Positions 1 through 5,152 of a DNA stretch of 5,152 nucleotides are shown here, in pieces (the stretch's first letter is position 1; every line of letters begins with the position of its first letter). The translations under genes were made by a program, and so were the position numbers. The notes under the pieces are model-generated. The model saw nothing but the letters and a program-made list of their open reading frames with translations, did not search any database and had not been told where the DNA came from. Source of the DNA: Pseudomonadota bacterium. Its GTDB lineage: Bacteria > Pseudomonadota > Alphaproteobacteria > Rhizobiales > Xanthobacteraceae. Location: NCBI GenBank assembly GCA_023405565.1, contig JAEXXW010000408.1, positions 1 to 5,152 of the forward strand. The letters run 5' to 3'.

Positions 1-559
1 GCTCAGCAATCCGCAATTGGACTGGCGGATCACGATGATCGACACCGGCATCTGGCGTAACATCGGTGAGCGTTTGTGGGCTGTGCGCGAGCATGTCGCG
101 GACGAGGAGATGTTCTTCGCCAACTACAGCGACGGCCTTGCCGATATCGATCTGAATGAAATGATCGATACCTTTCGCAAGAGCGGAAAGATCGCTTGCC
201 TCACGGCTGTGCGGCCATCGTTCAGTCTGCATCTGGTTGAAATGCGGTCGGGCGGAGCGGTCGAAAACATCCGCGCCAGTGAGGACGCCAATCTGTGGAT
301 CAATGGCGGCTTTTTTATTTTCCGCAGGGAGATCTTCGACTACATGCGCAGCGGCGAGGAACTCGTCGAGGCGCCATTCCTGCGCTTGATCGAGGACGAT
401 CAGCTCCTGGCCTTCCGGCACGAAGGTTTCTGGCGTCCCATGGACACGCTTAAGGACAAGGAAATCCTCGAAGACCTCGTGGAGAAAGGCGCGACACCCT
501 GGCTTCTCAAGCCGGAGACATCGGGCATCTCGGCCGATTATATGAGGAAGATCGGATGA
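1..559 (+). CDS. rfbF: Glucose-1-phosphate cytidylyltransferase-like sugar nucleotidyltransferase, 3' part (5' end outside window)
   Basis: The reading frame is open from base 2 to the TGA at 557-559, giving about 185 residues. The family is usually about 255 residues, so the N-terminal nucleotide-binding part with the GGxGTR-type loop lies to the left of the window. The enzyme would join CTP and glucose-1-phosphate into CDP-glucose in the cytoplasm, a precursor of CDP-deoxysugars and branched sugars for surface glycans. Family-like landmarks are WRITMIDTG near the start; NYSDGLADID, matching the family's YGDGxxDxD segment (the aspartate would help bind metal and nucleotide) but with Ser for the first Gly; INGGFFIF; and HEGFWRPMDTLKDK, the sugar-phosphate side of the pocket. 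A TTG at 17 is in frame but should not be the start, because conserved sequence continues upstream. The deacetylase gene follows with a 4-base overlap. The family is fairly certain. Specificity for CTP/glucose-1-phosphate is inferred, and a related nucleotidyltransferase remains possible. Confidence 0.82.
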   Translation, partial: LSNPQLDWRITMIDTGIWRNIGERLWAVREHVADEEMFFANYSDGLADIDLNEMIDTFRKSGKIACLTAVRPSFSLHLVEMRSGGAVENIRASEDANLWINGGFFIFRREIFDYMRSGEELVEAPFLRLIEDDQLLAFRHEGFWRPMDTLKDKEILEDLVEKGATPWLLKPETSGISADYMRKIG

Positions 560-1209
560 AAGTCCTTGGACTTGCCGGTTCAGGCGAGCGTCTTTCCGTC
601 CTGTGTATCGGCGCCCATTCGGATGACATCGAAATCGGTGCGGGTGCGACGATCCTCGGCTGGATCGATCGCGGCATACGCCTGGATGTGCACTGGGCGG
701 TCCTGAGCGCGCACGGTCCGCGTGCCGACGAAGCACGTGCATCGGCCCACGCCTTTGCCGCCAACGCGACGCGGTTGGTTATCGACCTGGCGGAGTTCAA
801 GGATGGCTTTTTCCCCTACCAGGGAGCCGACATCAAGAACTGGTTCCAGGAGTTGAAGCGGCGCACCTCACCCGACCTGATCCTGTGCCACTGCCGCAAC
901 GATGCGCATCAGGATCATCGTGAGGTATCCATGCTCACGTGGACCACATTTCGCGACCACGTCATCCTCGAATACGAAATTCCCAAATGGGACGGCGATC
1001 TGGGCAAACCGAACGTCTACATCCCGGCGACGAGGACACTGATGGAGCGCAAGGCGAAGCTCCTCCACGAGCATTTCAGCACACAACGATCAAAGGACTG
1101 GTTCGACGTGCAAATCTTCATGGGTCTGGCGCGCATGCGCGGCGCGGAATGCCGCGCTCCGGACGGCTTCGCGGAAGCCTTCCACGGACGGAAAATCCTG
1201 CTGCAGTGA
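556..1209 (+). CDS. PIG-L/LmbE family zinc-dependent deacetylase
   Basis: This 217-residue protein belongs to the PIG-L (LmbE) fold, whose members remove N-acetyl groups from sugars such as GlcNAc-PI, GlcNAc-inositol (MshB) or bacillithiol and antibiotic precursors. The first signature, CIGAHSDDIEIGAGATIL (residues 17-34), matches the AHPDDxExG motif with Ser22 for the usual Pro. By analogy with MshB, His21 and Asp24 would bind zinc and Asp23 would be the general base. The second signature, NDAHQDHREV (115-124), supplies His118 and the third zinc ligand His121. The C-terminal FHGRKILL is typical of the family. There is no signal peptide or membrane segment, so it should be cytoplasmic. The start is supported by GAGGA at 544-548, 7 nt upstream, and by the ATGA overlap with the preceding gene, which suggests translational coupling. 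The substrate is unknown. The neighbouring nucleotidyltransferase suggests an N-acyl sugar or glycan intermediate of a surface polysaccharide pathway (inference). Confidence 0.9.
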   Translation: MKVLGLAGSGERLSVLCIGAHSDDIEIGAGATILGWIDRGIRLDVHWAVLSAHGPRADEARASAHAFAANATRLVIDLAEFKDGFFPYQGADIKNWFQELKRRTSPDLILCHCRNDAHQDHREVSMLTWTTFRDHVILEYEIPKWDGDLGKPNVYIPATRTLMERKAKLLHEHFSTQRSKDWFDVQIFMGLARMRGAECRAPDGFAEAFHGRKILLQ

Positions 1210-1251
1210 ACACGGGGTGACCGGCCAAGTCACAGTGCGGATCTCCTGCTC

Positions 1252-1300
1252 ACTTGCAGGGCTTGGTTACTTGCAGGGCTTGGTTACTTGCAGGGCTTGG
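1252..1300. repeat. 17-bp direct tandem repeat, about 2.9 copies, over the eipB stop codon
   Basis: The plus-strand unit ACTTGCAGGGCTTGGTT begins at 1252, 1269 and 1286. The first two copies are complete and identical, and the third matches for 15 bases to 1300. Read on the minus strand, each copy contains AAG-CCC-TGC-AAG followed at once by a stop: TAA in the two right-hand copies and TGA in the left-hand one. Only the right-hand copy is in the eipB frame, and it encodes the true Lys-Pro-Cys-Lys end of the protein. The array lies at the end of the short (74-bp) gap between two convergent genes. Confidence 0.93.
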
Positions 1301-2162
1301 CCGGGCGCATTTCCAGCGACGTCATTTCGCCGGCGACGACGAAATCGTTGTAATCCAGCGACAATGCCCGCGAGATCCCATTCTCGAACAATTCGAAGCG
1401 GATCGAATAAACCGGCGTCTGCTCGCCGCCGACCTTGCCCTTTTCGAAATAGCTGATTGTCACCGGCCAGCGACGCATCTTTGACAGCGTCGCATCCTTC
1501 GCCGTCACATCGTCAAGCTTGCGTGTATCCGGCTCGATCACTGGCCCGATCACGCTCAACGTCTCATAGACCTTGTCACCGGTTTCCGAACCGTCGAAGA
1601 CCGGCCCCTGCAACAGCGATTGTCCCGCGCGCGCCGCCATGATGATCCGGCGCATGTGATCGGTGGGGAAGAAGATACCACCCGAATCGATGCCGATTTT
1701 TTTCAACGCCGGCTTACTCAGACTGACGCCGACTTTCGCGCCGTTGCGCTCCGCGCGGCCATCGACCGAATTCTTCAATTTCTGATCGACATAGTTTTGC
1801 GAATTGAAGCGGAAGGTTTTCGCCGCACCGTCCTCCCATGTCGTCGCGCGCATGTCGGTCGTCATCAGGCTGCCTTCACCCGCATCGATTTCCGACACCT
1901 GACGGAATTGCAGCGCATAGCCTTCGCAGGAACTGCCGGAAAAATCATAAAGGATGCGGCCACGCACCGACTCGACCGGACGGTTGCCGCGCGCCGACGA
2001 GAGTTTCAGATCGTAGACGGCCCGGTGGGGAACAAATTCCACGAGGTCGGGTTTGGGAACGTCCGATTTCTGTGCAGGTGCGGCCCCTGCAATCCCGGCT
2101 GCCCCGGCCGACAGGGCGACCATAACGACAGCCGTACACCAATCCAAACGCTTATCAGTCAT
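1284..2162 (-). CDS. eipB: EipB/DUF1849 family periplasmic cell-envelope integrity protein
   Basis: The 292-residue product matches the DUF1849 family, known from Brucella EipB, a periplasmic beta-spiral protein needed for envelope integrity under stress. Residues 1-28 form a signal peptide: MTDKR, then a hydrophobic stretch, then an Ala-rich end with probable cleavage near AGA-AP. Family landmarks in the mature part are VEFVPHRAVYDLKL (41-54), GRILYDFSGSSCEGY (68-82), FFPTDHM (164-170), VYSIRFELFENGISR (251-265) and LDYNDFVVAGEM (269-280). The mature protein has only two cysteines, Cys79 and Cys291. Brucella EipB has a conserved disulfide between an early and a C-terminal cysteine, so this pair likely forms it. 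The frame is open to 2255, but I chose the ATG at 2162 because the signal peptide starts there and GAGGA lies 6 nt upstream. The gene is transcribed divergently from the RidA operon and convergently with the deacetylase. Its last codons lie in a 17-bp tandem repeat. Confidence 0.93.
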   Translation of the reverse strand: MTDKRLDWCTAVVMVALSAGAAGIAGAAPAQKSDVPKPDLVEFVPHRAVYDLKLSSARGNRPVESVRGRILYDFSGSSCEGYALQFRQVSEIDAGEGSLMTTDMRATTWEDGAAKTFRFNSQNYVDQKLKNSVDGRAERNGAKVGVSLSKPALKKIGIDSGGIFFPTDHMRRIIMAARAGQSLLQGPVFDGSETGDKVYETLSVIGPVIEPDTRKLDDVTAKDATLSKMRRWPVTISYFEKGKVGGEQTPVYSIRFELFENGISRALSLDYNDFVVAGEMTSLEMRPAKPCK

Positions 2163-2168
2163 GAGGAA

Positions 2169-2173
2169 TCCTC
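2169..2173 (-). promoter_or_regulatory. Ribosome binding site that fixes the eipB start
   Basis: On the minus strand GAGGA lies 6 nt before the ATG at 2162, which favours this start over the in-frame upstream ATG at 2255. The motif is half of an 11-bp inverted repeat (2163-2173, GAGGA-A-TCCTC on the plus strand). In mRNA this could fold into a 4-bp stem with a 3-nt loop that would partly hide the site. Confidence 0.6.
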
Positions 2174-2182
2174 GCAGCGGAA

Positions 2183-2211
2183 AGATAGAATTGCCGCCCC
2201 GTTGCTGCAAC
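2183..2211 (-). promoter_or_regulatory. Candidate sigma-70-type promoter for eipB
   Basis: On the minus strand, GTTGCA (2211-2206) and CTATCT (2188-2183) are separated by exactly 17 bases. The alphaproteobacterial housekeeping consensus is about CTTGAC-N17-CTATAT, so the -10 box matches 5 of 6 and the -35 box 3 of 6. Transcription would begin near 2176, giving a leader of roughly 13 nt that just includes the ribosome binding site. The -35 box is the right half of an inverted repeat, GTTGC-T-GCAAC (2201-2211), which could be a regulator site or chance. No convincing -35/-10 pair was found for the divergent RidA operon in 2212-2296. Confidence 0.35.
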
Positions 2212-2307
2212 CGTCCTGACACTGGCCGCCTGAACACTTGCGGACAAGGCACCAATCGGCGAAGAGAATGCGTCCGTTATGAGGCGCAGCTGGCGCAGGA
2301 GGAATGA

Positions 2308-2775
2308 ATGGCGGGAGCTATCGAGAAAAAGCTGGCCGATCTCGGAATCGTGTTGCCGACCCCCGCGGCCCCGATCGCCAATTATGTCGGCTTCGTCCGC
2401 ACCGGCAATCTGCTGGTCGTGTCCGGTCAGCTCTGCCTCGATGCCGATGGAAAGCTGGTGGCCAAGGGCAAGCTTGGCGCCGATGTCTCGATCGAAGACG
2501 GACAGAAGGCGGCGCGCGCCTGTGCGATCAATCTCTTTGCGCAGATCAAGGCGGCGCTGGGCGATCTCGACAAGGTCACGCGTGTGGTCCGGCTCGGCGG
2601 CTTCATCAATGCTGCCCCGACTTTCTTGGATACTCCGAAAGTGATGAACGGCGCGTCCGACCTCATGGTCACCGCCTTTGCCGACAAGGGCCGGCATGCG
2701 CGCAGCACCATCGGTGTCTCGGTGCTGCCGATGGATGCCGCCGTTGAAGTCGAGGGAATGTTCGAGGTCTCGTAA
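2308..2775 (+). CDS. RidA (YjgF/YER057c/UK114) family protein
   Basis: This 155-residue protein belongs to the Rid family of small trimeric proteins. Classical RidA hydrolyses reactive enamine/imine intermediates released by PLP enzymes such as threonine dehydratase. It resembles the longer branch of about 150 residues, marked by the N-terminal segment LADLGIVLPTPAAPIANYV (9-27) and FVRTGNLLVVSGQ (29-41), rather than E. coli RidA (about 128 residues). The arginine that binds the substrate carboxylate in RidA (Arg105 in E. coli) appears conserved as Arg132 in HARSTIGV, and the late glutamate as Glu149 in VEVEG, so imine deaminase activity is possible. There is no signal peptide. The start is firm: AGGAGG at 2297-2302 lies 5 nt before the ATG. 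It is the first gene of a probable operon, with the phosphodiesterase gene 12 nt downstream. The family is certain; the substrate is not, and some members of this branch lack proven deaminase activity. Confidence 0.93.
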   Translation: MAGAIEKKLADLGIVLPTPAAPIANYVGFVRTGNLLVVSGQLCLDADGKLVAKGKLGADVSIEDGQKAARACAINLFAQIKAALGDLDKVTRVVRLGGFINAAPTFLDTPKVMNGASDLMVTAFADKGRHARSTIGVSVLPMDAAVEVEGMFEVS

Positions 2776-2787
2776 ACGAAGACGGCC

Positions 2788-3513
2788 ATGCCCGGACTGG
2801 ACTGGCTGACCGCGCGGCCGGTGGCGCATCGCGGATTGCACGACGCCGCACAGGGCGTCATCGAAAACACCGCGTCGGCCTTCGGTGCAGCCATGGCCGG
2901 GCACTTCGGCATCGAATGCGACCTGCAACGCGCGGGGGACGGCGAAGCCATGGTGTTTCATGACGAAACGCTTGATCGCCTGACGCAGCGGCAGGGTCCC
3001 CTCGCCGCGCACCCGTCGCATGAGCTGAAGGCGGTCCCGTTCAAGGCAACAGGCGATCGCATGATGACGCTTGGCGAATTATGCGAGCTGGTGGCCGGCC
3101 GTACGCCACTGGTGATCGAGTTGAAAAGCAACTTCAACGGCGACACACGACTGGCCGACCGTGCAACGCAAGTGCTGCAGAATTACGCGGGTCCAGCCGC
3201 GCTGATGTCTTTCGATCCGGCGATGATCTCAGCGGTCGCTACAGCGGCGCCGGCTCTGCCGCGCGGCCTCGTCGCCGAGCGCAAGCTGCTGAGCGAGAAC
3301 GGGATCAGCACCGCCTCCTATCTGCGGGCGGTGTGGCAGGCGCGTCCGCATTTTCTCGCCTGGTCGGTGCGCGATCTTCCGGCCCCCATGCCGCTGATGG
3401 CCCGCCATATCTTCGGTCTCCCCCTGCTGACCTGGACCGTCCGAACCGAGGCTGACCGGGCCTGCGCCGGACGCTGGGCCGATCAAATGATTTTTGAGGG
3501 CTTTCGGCCATAA
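2788..3513 (+). CDS. Glycerophosphodiester phosphodiesterase (GDPD family), cytoplasmic
   Basis: The 241-residue protein is a single GDPD-type TIM barrel of about the usual bacterial cytoplasmic length. Such enzymes cleave glycerophosphodiesters (for example glycerophosphocholine or -ethanolamine) to sn-glycerol-3-phosphate and an alcohol, recycling phospholipid headgroup products. Catalytic motifs are in order: AHRG (His14, Arg15), ENTASAF (Glu26, Asn27), IECDLQ (Glu43, Asp45, metal ligands), VFHDETLDRLT (the second catalytic His58, then Asp59) and VIELKS (Glu111, Lys113). LTWTVRT (214-220) fits the late barrel strand. No signal peptide is present, unlike periplasmic GlpQ, so UgpQ-like cytoplasmic action is likely. 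The ATG at 2788 has only a weak purine-rich CGAAGA upstream. It is still the best start, because the first barrel strand begins at once and no other start precedes it after the RidA stop. The acyltransferase gene follows after 21 nt. Preferred substrate is not readable from sequence. Confidence 0.93.
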   Translation: MPGLDWLTARPVAHRGLHDAAQGVIENTASAFGAAMAGHFGIECDLQRAGDGEAMVFHDETLDRLTQRQGPLAAHPSHELKAVPFKATGDRMMTLGELCELVAGRTPLVIELKSNFNGDTRLADRATQVLQNYAGPAALMSFDPAMISAVATAAPALPRGLVAERKLLSENGISTASYLRAVWQARPHFLAWSVRDLPAPMPLMARHIFGLPLLTWTVRTEADRACAGRWADQMIFEGFRP

Positions 3514-3534
3514 AAGTCGGGTAAGACAAAACCA

Positions 3535-4797
3535 ATGTCATCCCAATCCGCAAACCCGGCAGAGCCCCGCCTCAACCTGCAAGTCCGGATACTCTCCAGC
3601 CTTGCGGAGATCCCGCCGGCAGAATGGGACCGGCTCGCTTCAACCAGCACTTCAAAAGCCTTGGATGAAACAGCTCCGGTGGCGTCAGAGCCCCGAGAGC
3701 CCATCGCAACCACGCCCACCAACCCCTTTGTCTCGCACGCCTTTCTCTCGGCTTTGGAGCGTTCCGGTTCGGCGACGCCCCGAACCGGCTGGGCATCGCA
3801 ACACCTGCTGGTGGAAACAGCCGATGGCGAATTGCTGGGCGCAGCGCCCTGCTATCTGAAATCGCATTCGCGCGGCGAATACGTTTTCGATCAAGGCTGG
3901 GCGGACGCCTATGAGCGCGCCGGCGGCTCCTATTATCCCAAGCTCCAGGTCTCGGTACCCTTCACACCGGCGACAGGACCGCGGCTGCTTGTACCACCTT
4001 CACCACATGCGCAGACCATCCGCGAAACCTTGGCGGCCGGTCTGGTGGCATTGTGCCAGAAGCGGCATGCCTCGTCCGTCCACGTGACCTTCGAGCCTGA
4101 GCAGGATTGGGACTTCCTTGGCACCAAGGGCTTCCTGAAACGGACCGACCAGCAATTCCACTGGCAGAACGAGGGCTATCAATCGTTCGACGAATTCCTC
4201 GGCGCGCTGGCCTCACGCAAGCGCAAGGCGATCAAGCGCGAGCGCCGCGACGCGTCGGAATCGGGCATCACGATCCATCATCTGACCGGCAGCGATCTGA
4301 CCGAAGCCGTGTGGGACGATTTCTTCGCTTTCTACATGGATACCGGTTCGCGCAAATGGGGCCGCCCTTATCTCACACGCTCCTTCTATTCGATGATCGG
4401 CGAGACGATGGCCGACCAGATCCTGCTGGTGATGGCCAGACGCAATGGCCGCTATATTGCCGGCGCCATCAACTTCATCGGTTCGGACGCGTTGTTCGGC
4501 CGCCACTGGGGCGCCGTCGAGCACCACCCCTTCCTGCATTTCGAGGTCTGTTACTATCGGGCCATCGATTATGCGATCGCGCACAAGCTCAAAACCGTGG
4601 AAGCCGGCGCGCAGGGCGAACACAAGATCGCGCGCGGCTATGTGCCGGTCACGACCTATTCGTCGCATTACATCGACGATCCGGGACTGCGGCGGGCCAT
4701 CGCCGATTACCTGAAACACGAACGCGCTTATGTGGATGCCGCGGGCCGCGAGCTTGAAGCGCTGGCGCCATTCCGCAAGACTGACGACTTGGAGTGA
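3535..4797 (+). CDS. FemAB/GNAT-like N-acyltransferase, COG3146 (DUF482) family
   Basis: This 420-residue protein matches the COG3146/DUF482 family, predicted N-acyltransferases with two GNAT-like halves related to FemAB peptidoglycan aminoacyl-transferases. The family is often labelled 'peptidogalycan biosynthesis', but its reaction is not established as far as I know. Landmarks are NPFVSHAFLSALERSG (63-78), SRGEYVFDQGWADAY (112-126), YYPKLQVSVPFTPATG (133-148), QFHWQNEGY (207-215), the basic stretch SRKRKAIKRERR (227-238), GRHWGAVEHHPFLHFE (322-337) and GAQGEHKIARGYVP (358-371). No signal peptide is visible. Residues 36-62 are a Ser/Thr/Pro/Glu-rich low-complexity stretch between the first helix (IPPAEWDRL) and the NPF motif, probably a variable linker. 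No good ribosome binding site precedes the ATG at 3535, so expression may rely on coupling to the phosphodiesterase gene 21 nt upstream. Its stop abuts the HIT gene. The family is sure; the substrate is unknown. Confidence 0.9.
   Translation: MSSQSANPAEPRLNLQVRILSSLAEIPPAEWDRLASTSTSKALDETAPVASEPREPIATTPTNPFVSHAFLSALERSGSATPRTGWASQHLLVETADGELLGAAPCYLKSHSRGEYVFDQGWADAYERAGGSYYPKLQVSVPFTPATGPRLLVPPSPHAQTIRETLAAGLVALCQKRHASSVHVTFEPEQDWDFLGTKGFLKRTDQQFHWQNEGYQSFDEFLGALASRKRKAIKRERRDASESGITIHHLTGSDLTEAVWDDFFAFYMDTGSRKWGRPYLTRSFYSMIGETMADQILLVMARRNGRYIAGAINFIGSDALFGRHWGAVEHHPFLHFEVCYYRAIDYAIAHKLKTVEAGAQGEHKIARGYVPVTTYSSHYIDDPGLRRAIADYLKHERAYVDAAGRELEALAPFRKTDDLE
4791..4794 (+). promoter_or_regulatory. 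Ribosome binding site that decides the HIT gene start
   Basis: GGAG ends 8 nt before the ATG at 4803 but only 2 nt before another in-frame ATG at 4797. Spacing favours 4803. The site lies within the last codons of the upstream acyltransferase gene. Confidence 0.55.
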
Positions 4798-4802
4798 TGA
4801 CG

Positions 4803-5152
4803 ATGCCGGCCTATGATCAGAACAATATCTTTGCGAAAATCCTGCGCGGCGAATTGCCCTGCTACAGGGTCTATGAAGACGACCGTGCGCTTGTGTTCCT
4901 GGACATCATGCCGCGCGCGCCCGGCCATGCCCTGGTGATCCCGAAAAATCCGGCGCGCAATGTGCTGGATGTGGCGCCGGACGATCTCGCCCATGTCGCC
5001 AGGATCGCACAGAAAGTCGCAAAAGCCGGCATGCAGGTTTTCGAAGCCGATGGCGTCACAATCCAGCAATTCAACGAGAGTGCTGGTGGTCAGGTGGTTT
5101 TCCACCTGCATGTCCATGTCATCCCGCGCAAGGAGGGCGTGATGATGAAACC
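4803..5152 (+). CDS. HIT (histidine triad) family nucleotide hydrolase/transferase, 3' end outside window
   Basis: The frame is open to the right edge, giving 116 complete codons of a protein usually near 140 residues. HIT proteins of the Hint type hydrolyse nucleoside phosphoramidates and acyl-nucleotides, and related members cleave dinucleoside polyphosphates. Signature segments are NNIFAKILRGELPC (5-18), YEDDRALVFLDIMPRAPGHALVIPK, VTIQQFNESAGGQ and the histidine triad FHLHVHVIPR with His101, His103 and His105. The middle histidine is the expected nucleophile that forms the nucleotidyl intermediate. All core residues are present, so the enzyme is probably active. I chose the ATG at 4803 by the spacing of GGAG. 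An in-frame ATG at 4797 overlaps the previous stop (TGATG) and would add Met-Thr. Overlap or near-overlap with the acyltransferase gene implies co-translation. The exact substrate (Hint-like AMP-lysine versus other nucleotides) cannot be told. Confidence 0.93.
   Translation, partial: MPAYDQNNIFAKILRGELPCYRVYEDDRALVFLDIMPRAPGHALVIPKNPARNVLDVAPDDLAHVARIAQKVAKAGMQVFEADGVTIQQFNESAGGQVVFHLHVHVIPRKEGVMMK

Noticed and set aside
1217..1260. Two weak hairpins between the convergent genes: GTGAC/GTCAC (1217-1233, 7-nt loop) and CCTGC/GCAGG (1245-1260, 6-nt loop)
   Set aside because: Both stems are only 5 bp and no T-run follows on either strand, so neither is a supportable intrinsic terminator.
1620..2219. 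Plus-strand open frame (199 codons) opposite eipB
   Set aside because: It is fully antisense to a well-supported DUF1849 gene, has Arg/His-rich composition and no motif.
2163..2255. Longer eipB start at 2255 adding 31 residues
   Set aside because: The extension (MVPCPQVF onward) would bury the signal peptide inside the protein, lies across the candidate promoter, and the ATG at 2162 has a proper ribosome binding site.
2237..2265. CTTGCG followed 17 bases later by CGAAGA as a promoter for the RidA operon
   Set aside because: The -10 half does not resemble a sigma-70 box, so I could not support it.
2155..3021. Long minus-strand open frame (288 codons) opposite the RidA and GDPD genes
   Set aside because: It overlaps two plus-strand genes with clear catalytic motifs, its product is Arg/His/Gly-rich with no recognisable domain, and long antisense frames are common in GC-rich DNA.
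4213..4719. Minus-strand open frame (168 codons) inside the acyltransferase gene
   Set aside because: It lies opposite the most conserved part of the COG3146 protein and shows no family features; judged a shadow frame.

Overview
The window looks like a chromosomal segment of an alphaproteobacterium, most likely in the Hyphomicrobiales (Bradyrhizobium, Rhodopseudomonas or Pseudolabrys-like relatives). The evidence is the GC-rich coding sequence with strong third-position G/C, a DUF1849/EipB-type periplasmic protein (a family typical of this class), and a COG3146-type FemAB-like acyltransferase next to GDPD and HIT genes. This placement rests on remembered family traits, not on a database search. 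No RNA gene, mobile element, CRISPR array or origin was found.

Layout. (1) Positions 1-1209, plus strand, hold the end of a sugar-nucleotide/surface-glycan locus: the 3' part of a glucose-1-phosphate cytidylyltransferase-like gene, whose stop overlaps the start (ATGA) of a PIG-L/LmbE-type zinc deacetylase. (2) Positions 1284-2162, minus strand, hold eipB, a secreted cell-envelope integrity protein, convergent with the deacetylase. Its last codons and stop lie in a 17-bp direct tandem repeat of about 2.9 copies (1252-1300). (3) Positions 2163-2307 are a 145-bp divergent intergenic region with a plausible eipB promoter and two short inverted repeats. (4) From 2308 to the right edge, plus strand, runs a tight four-gene set: a RidA-family protein, a cytoplasmic glycerophosphodiester phosphodiesterase, a FemAB/GNAT-like acyltransferase (COG3146) and a HIT-family nucleotide hydrolase/transferase cut by the window end. 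Gaps are 12 nt, 21 nt and near-overlap, so it is probably one operon.

How the genes fit together. The left pair would make an activated sugar and deacetylate a sugar, glycan or lipid-linked intermediate (inferred from context). The right operon combines metabolite damage control (RidA), phospholipid-headgroup turnover (GDPD), an acyltransferase and a nucleotide-clearing HIT enzyme; no shared pathway can be proven from sequence. I do not see a clearly new biological system. The most distinctive element is the tandem repeat at the eipB 3' end, where every repeat unit carries the same terminal peptide codons and its own stop.
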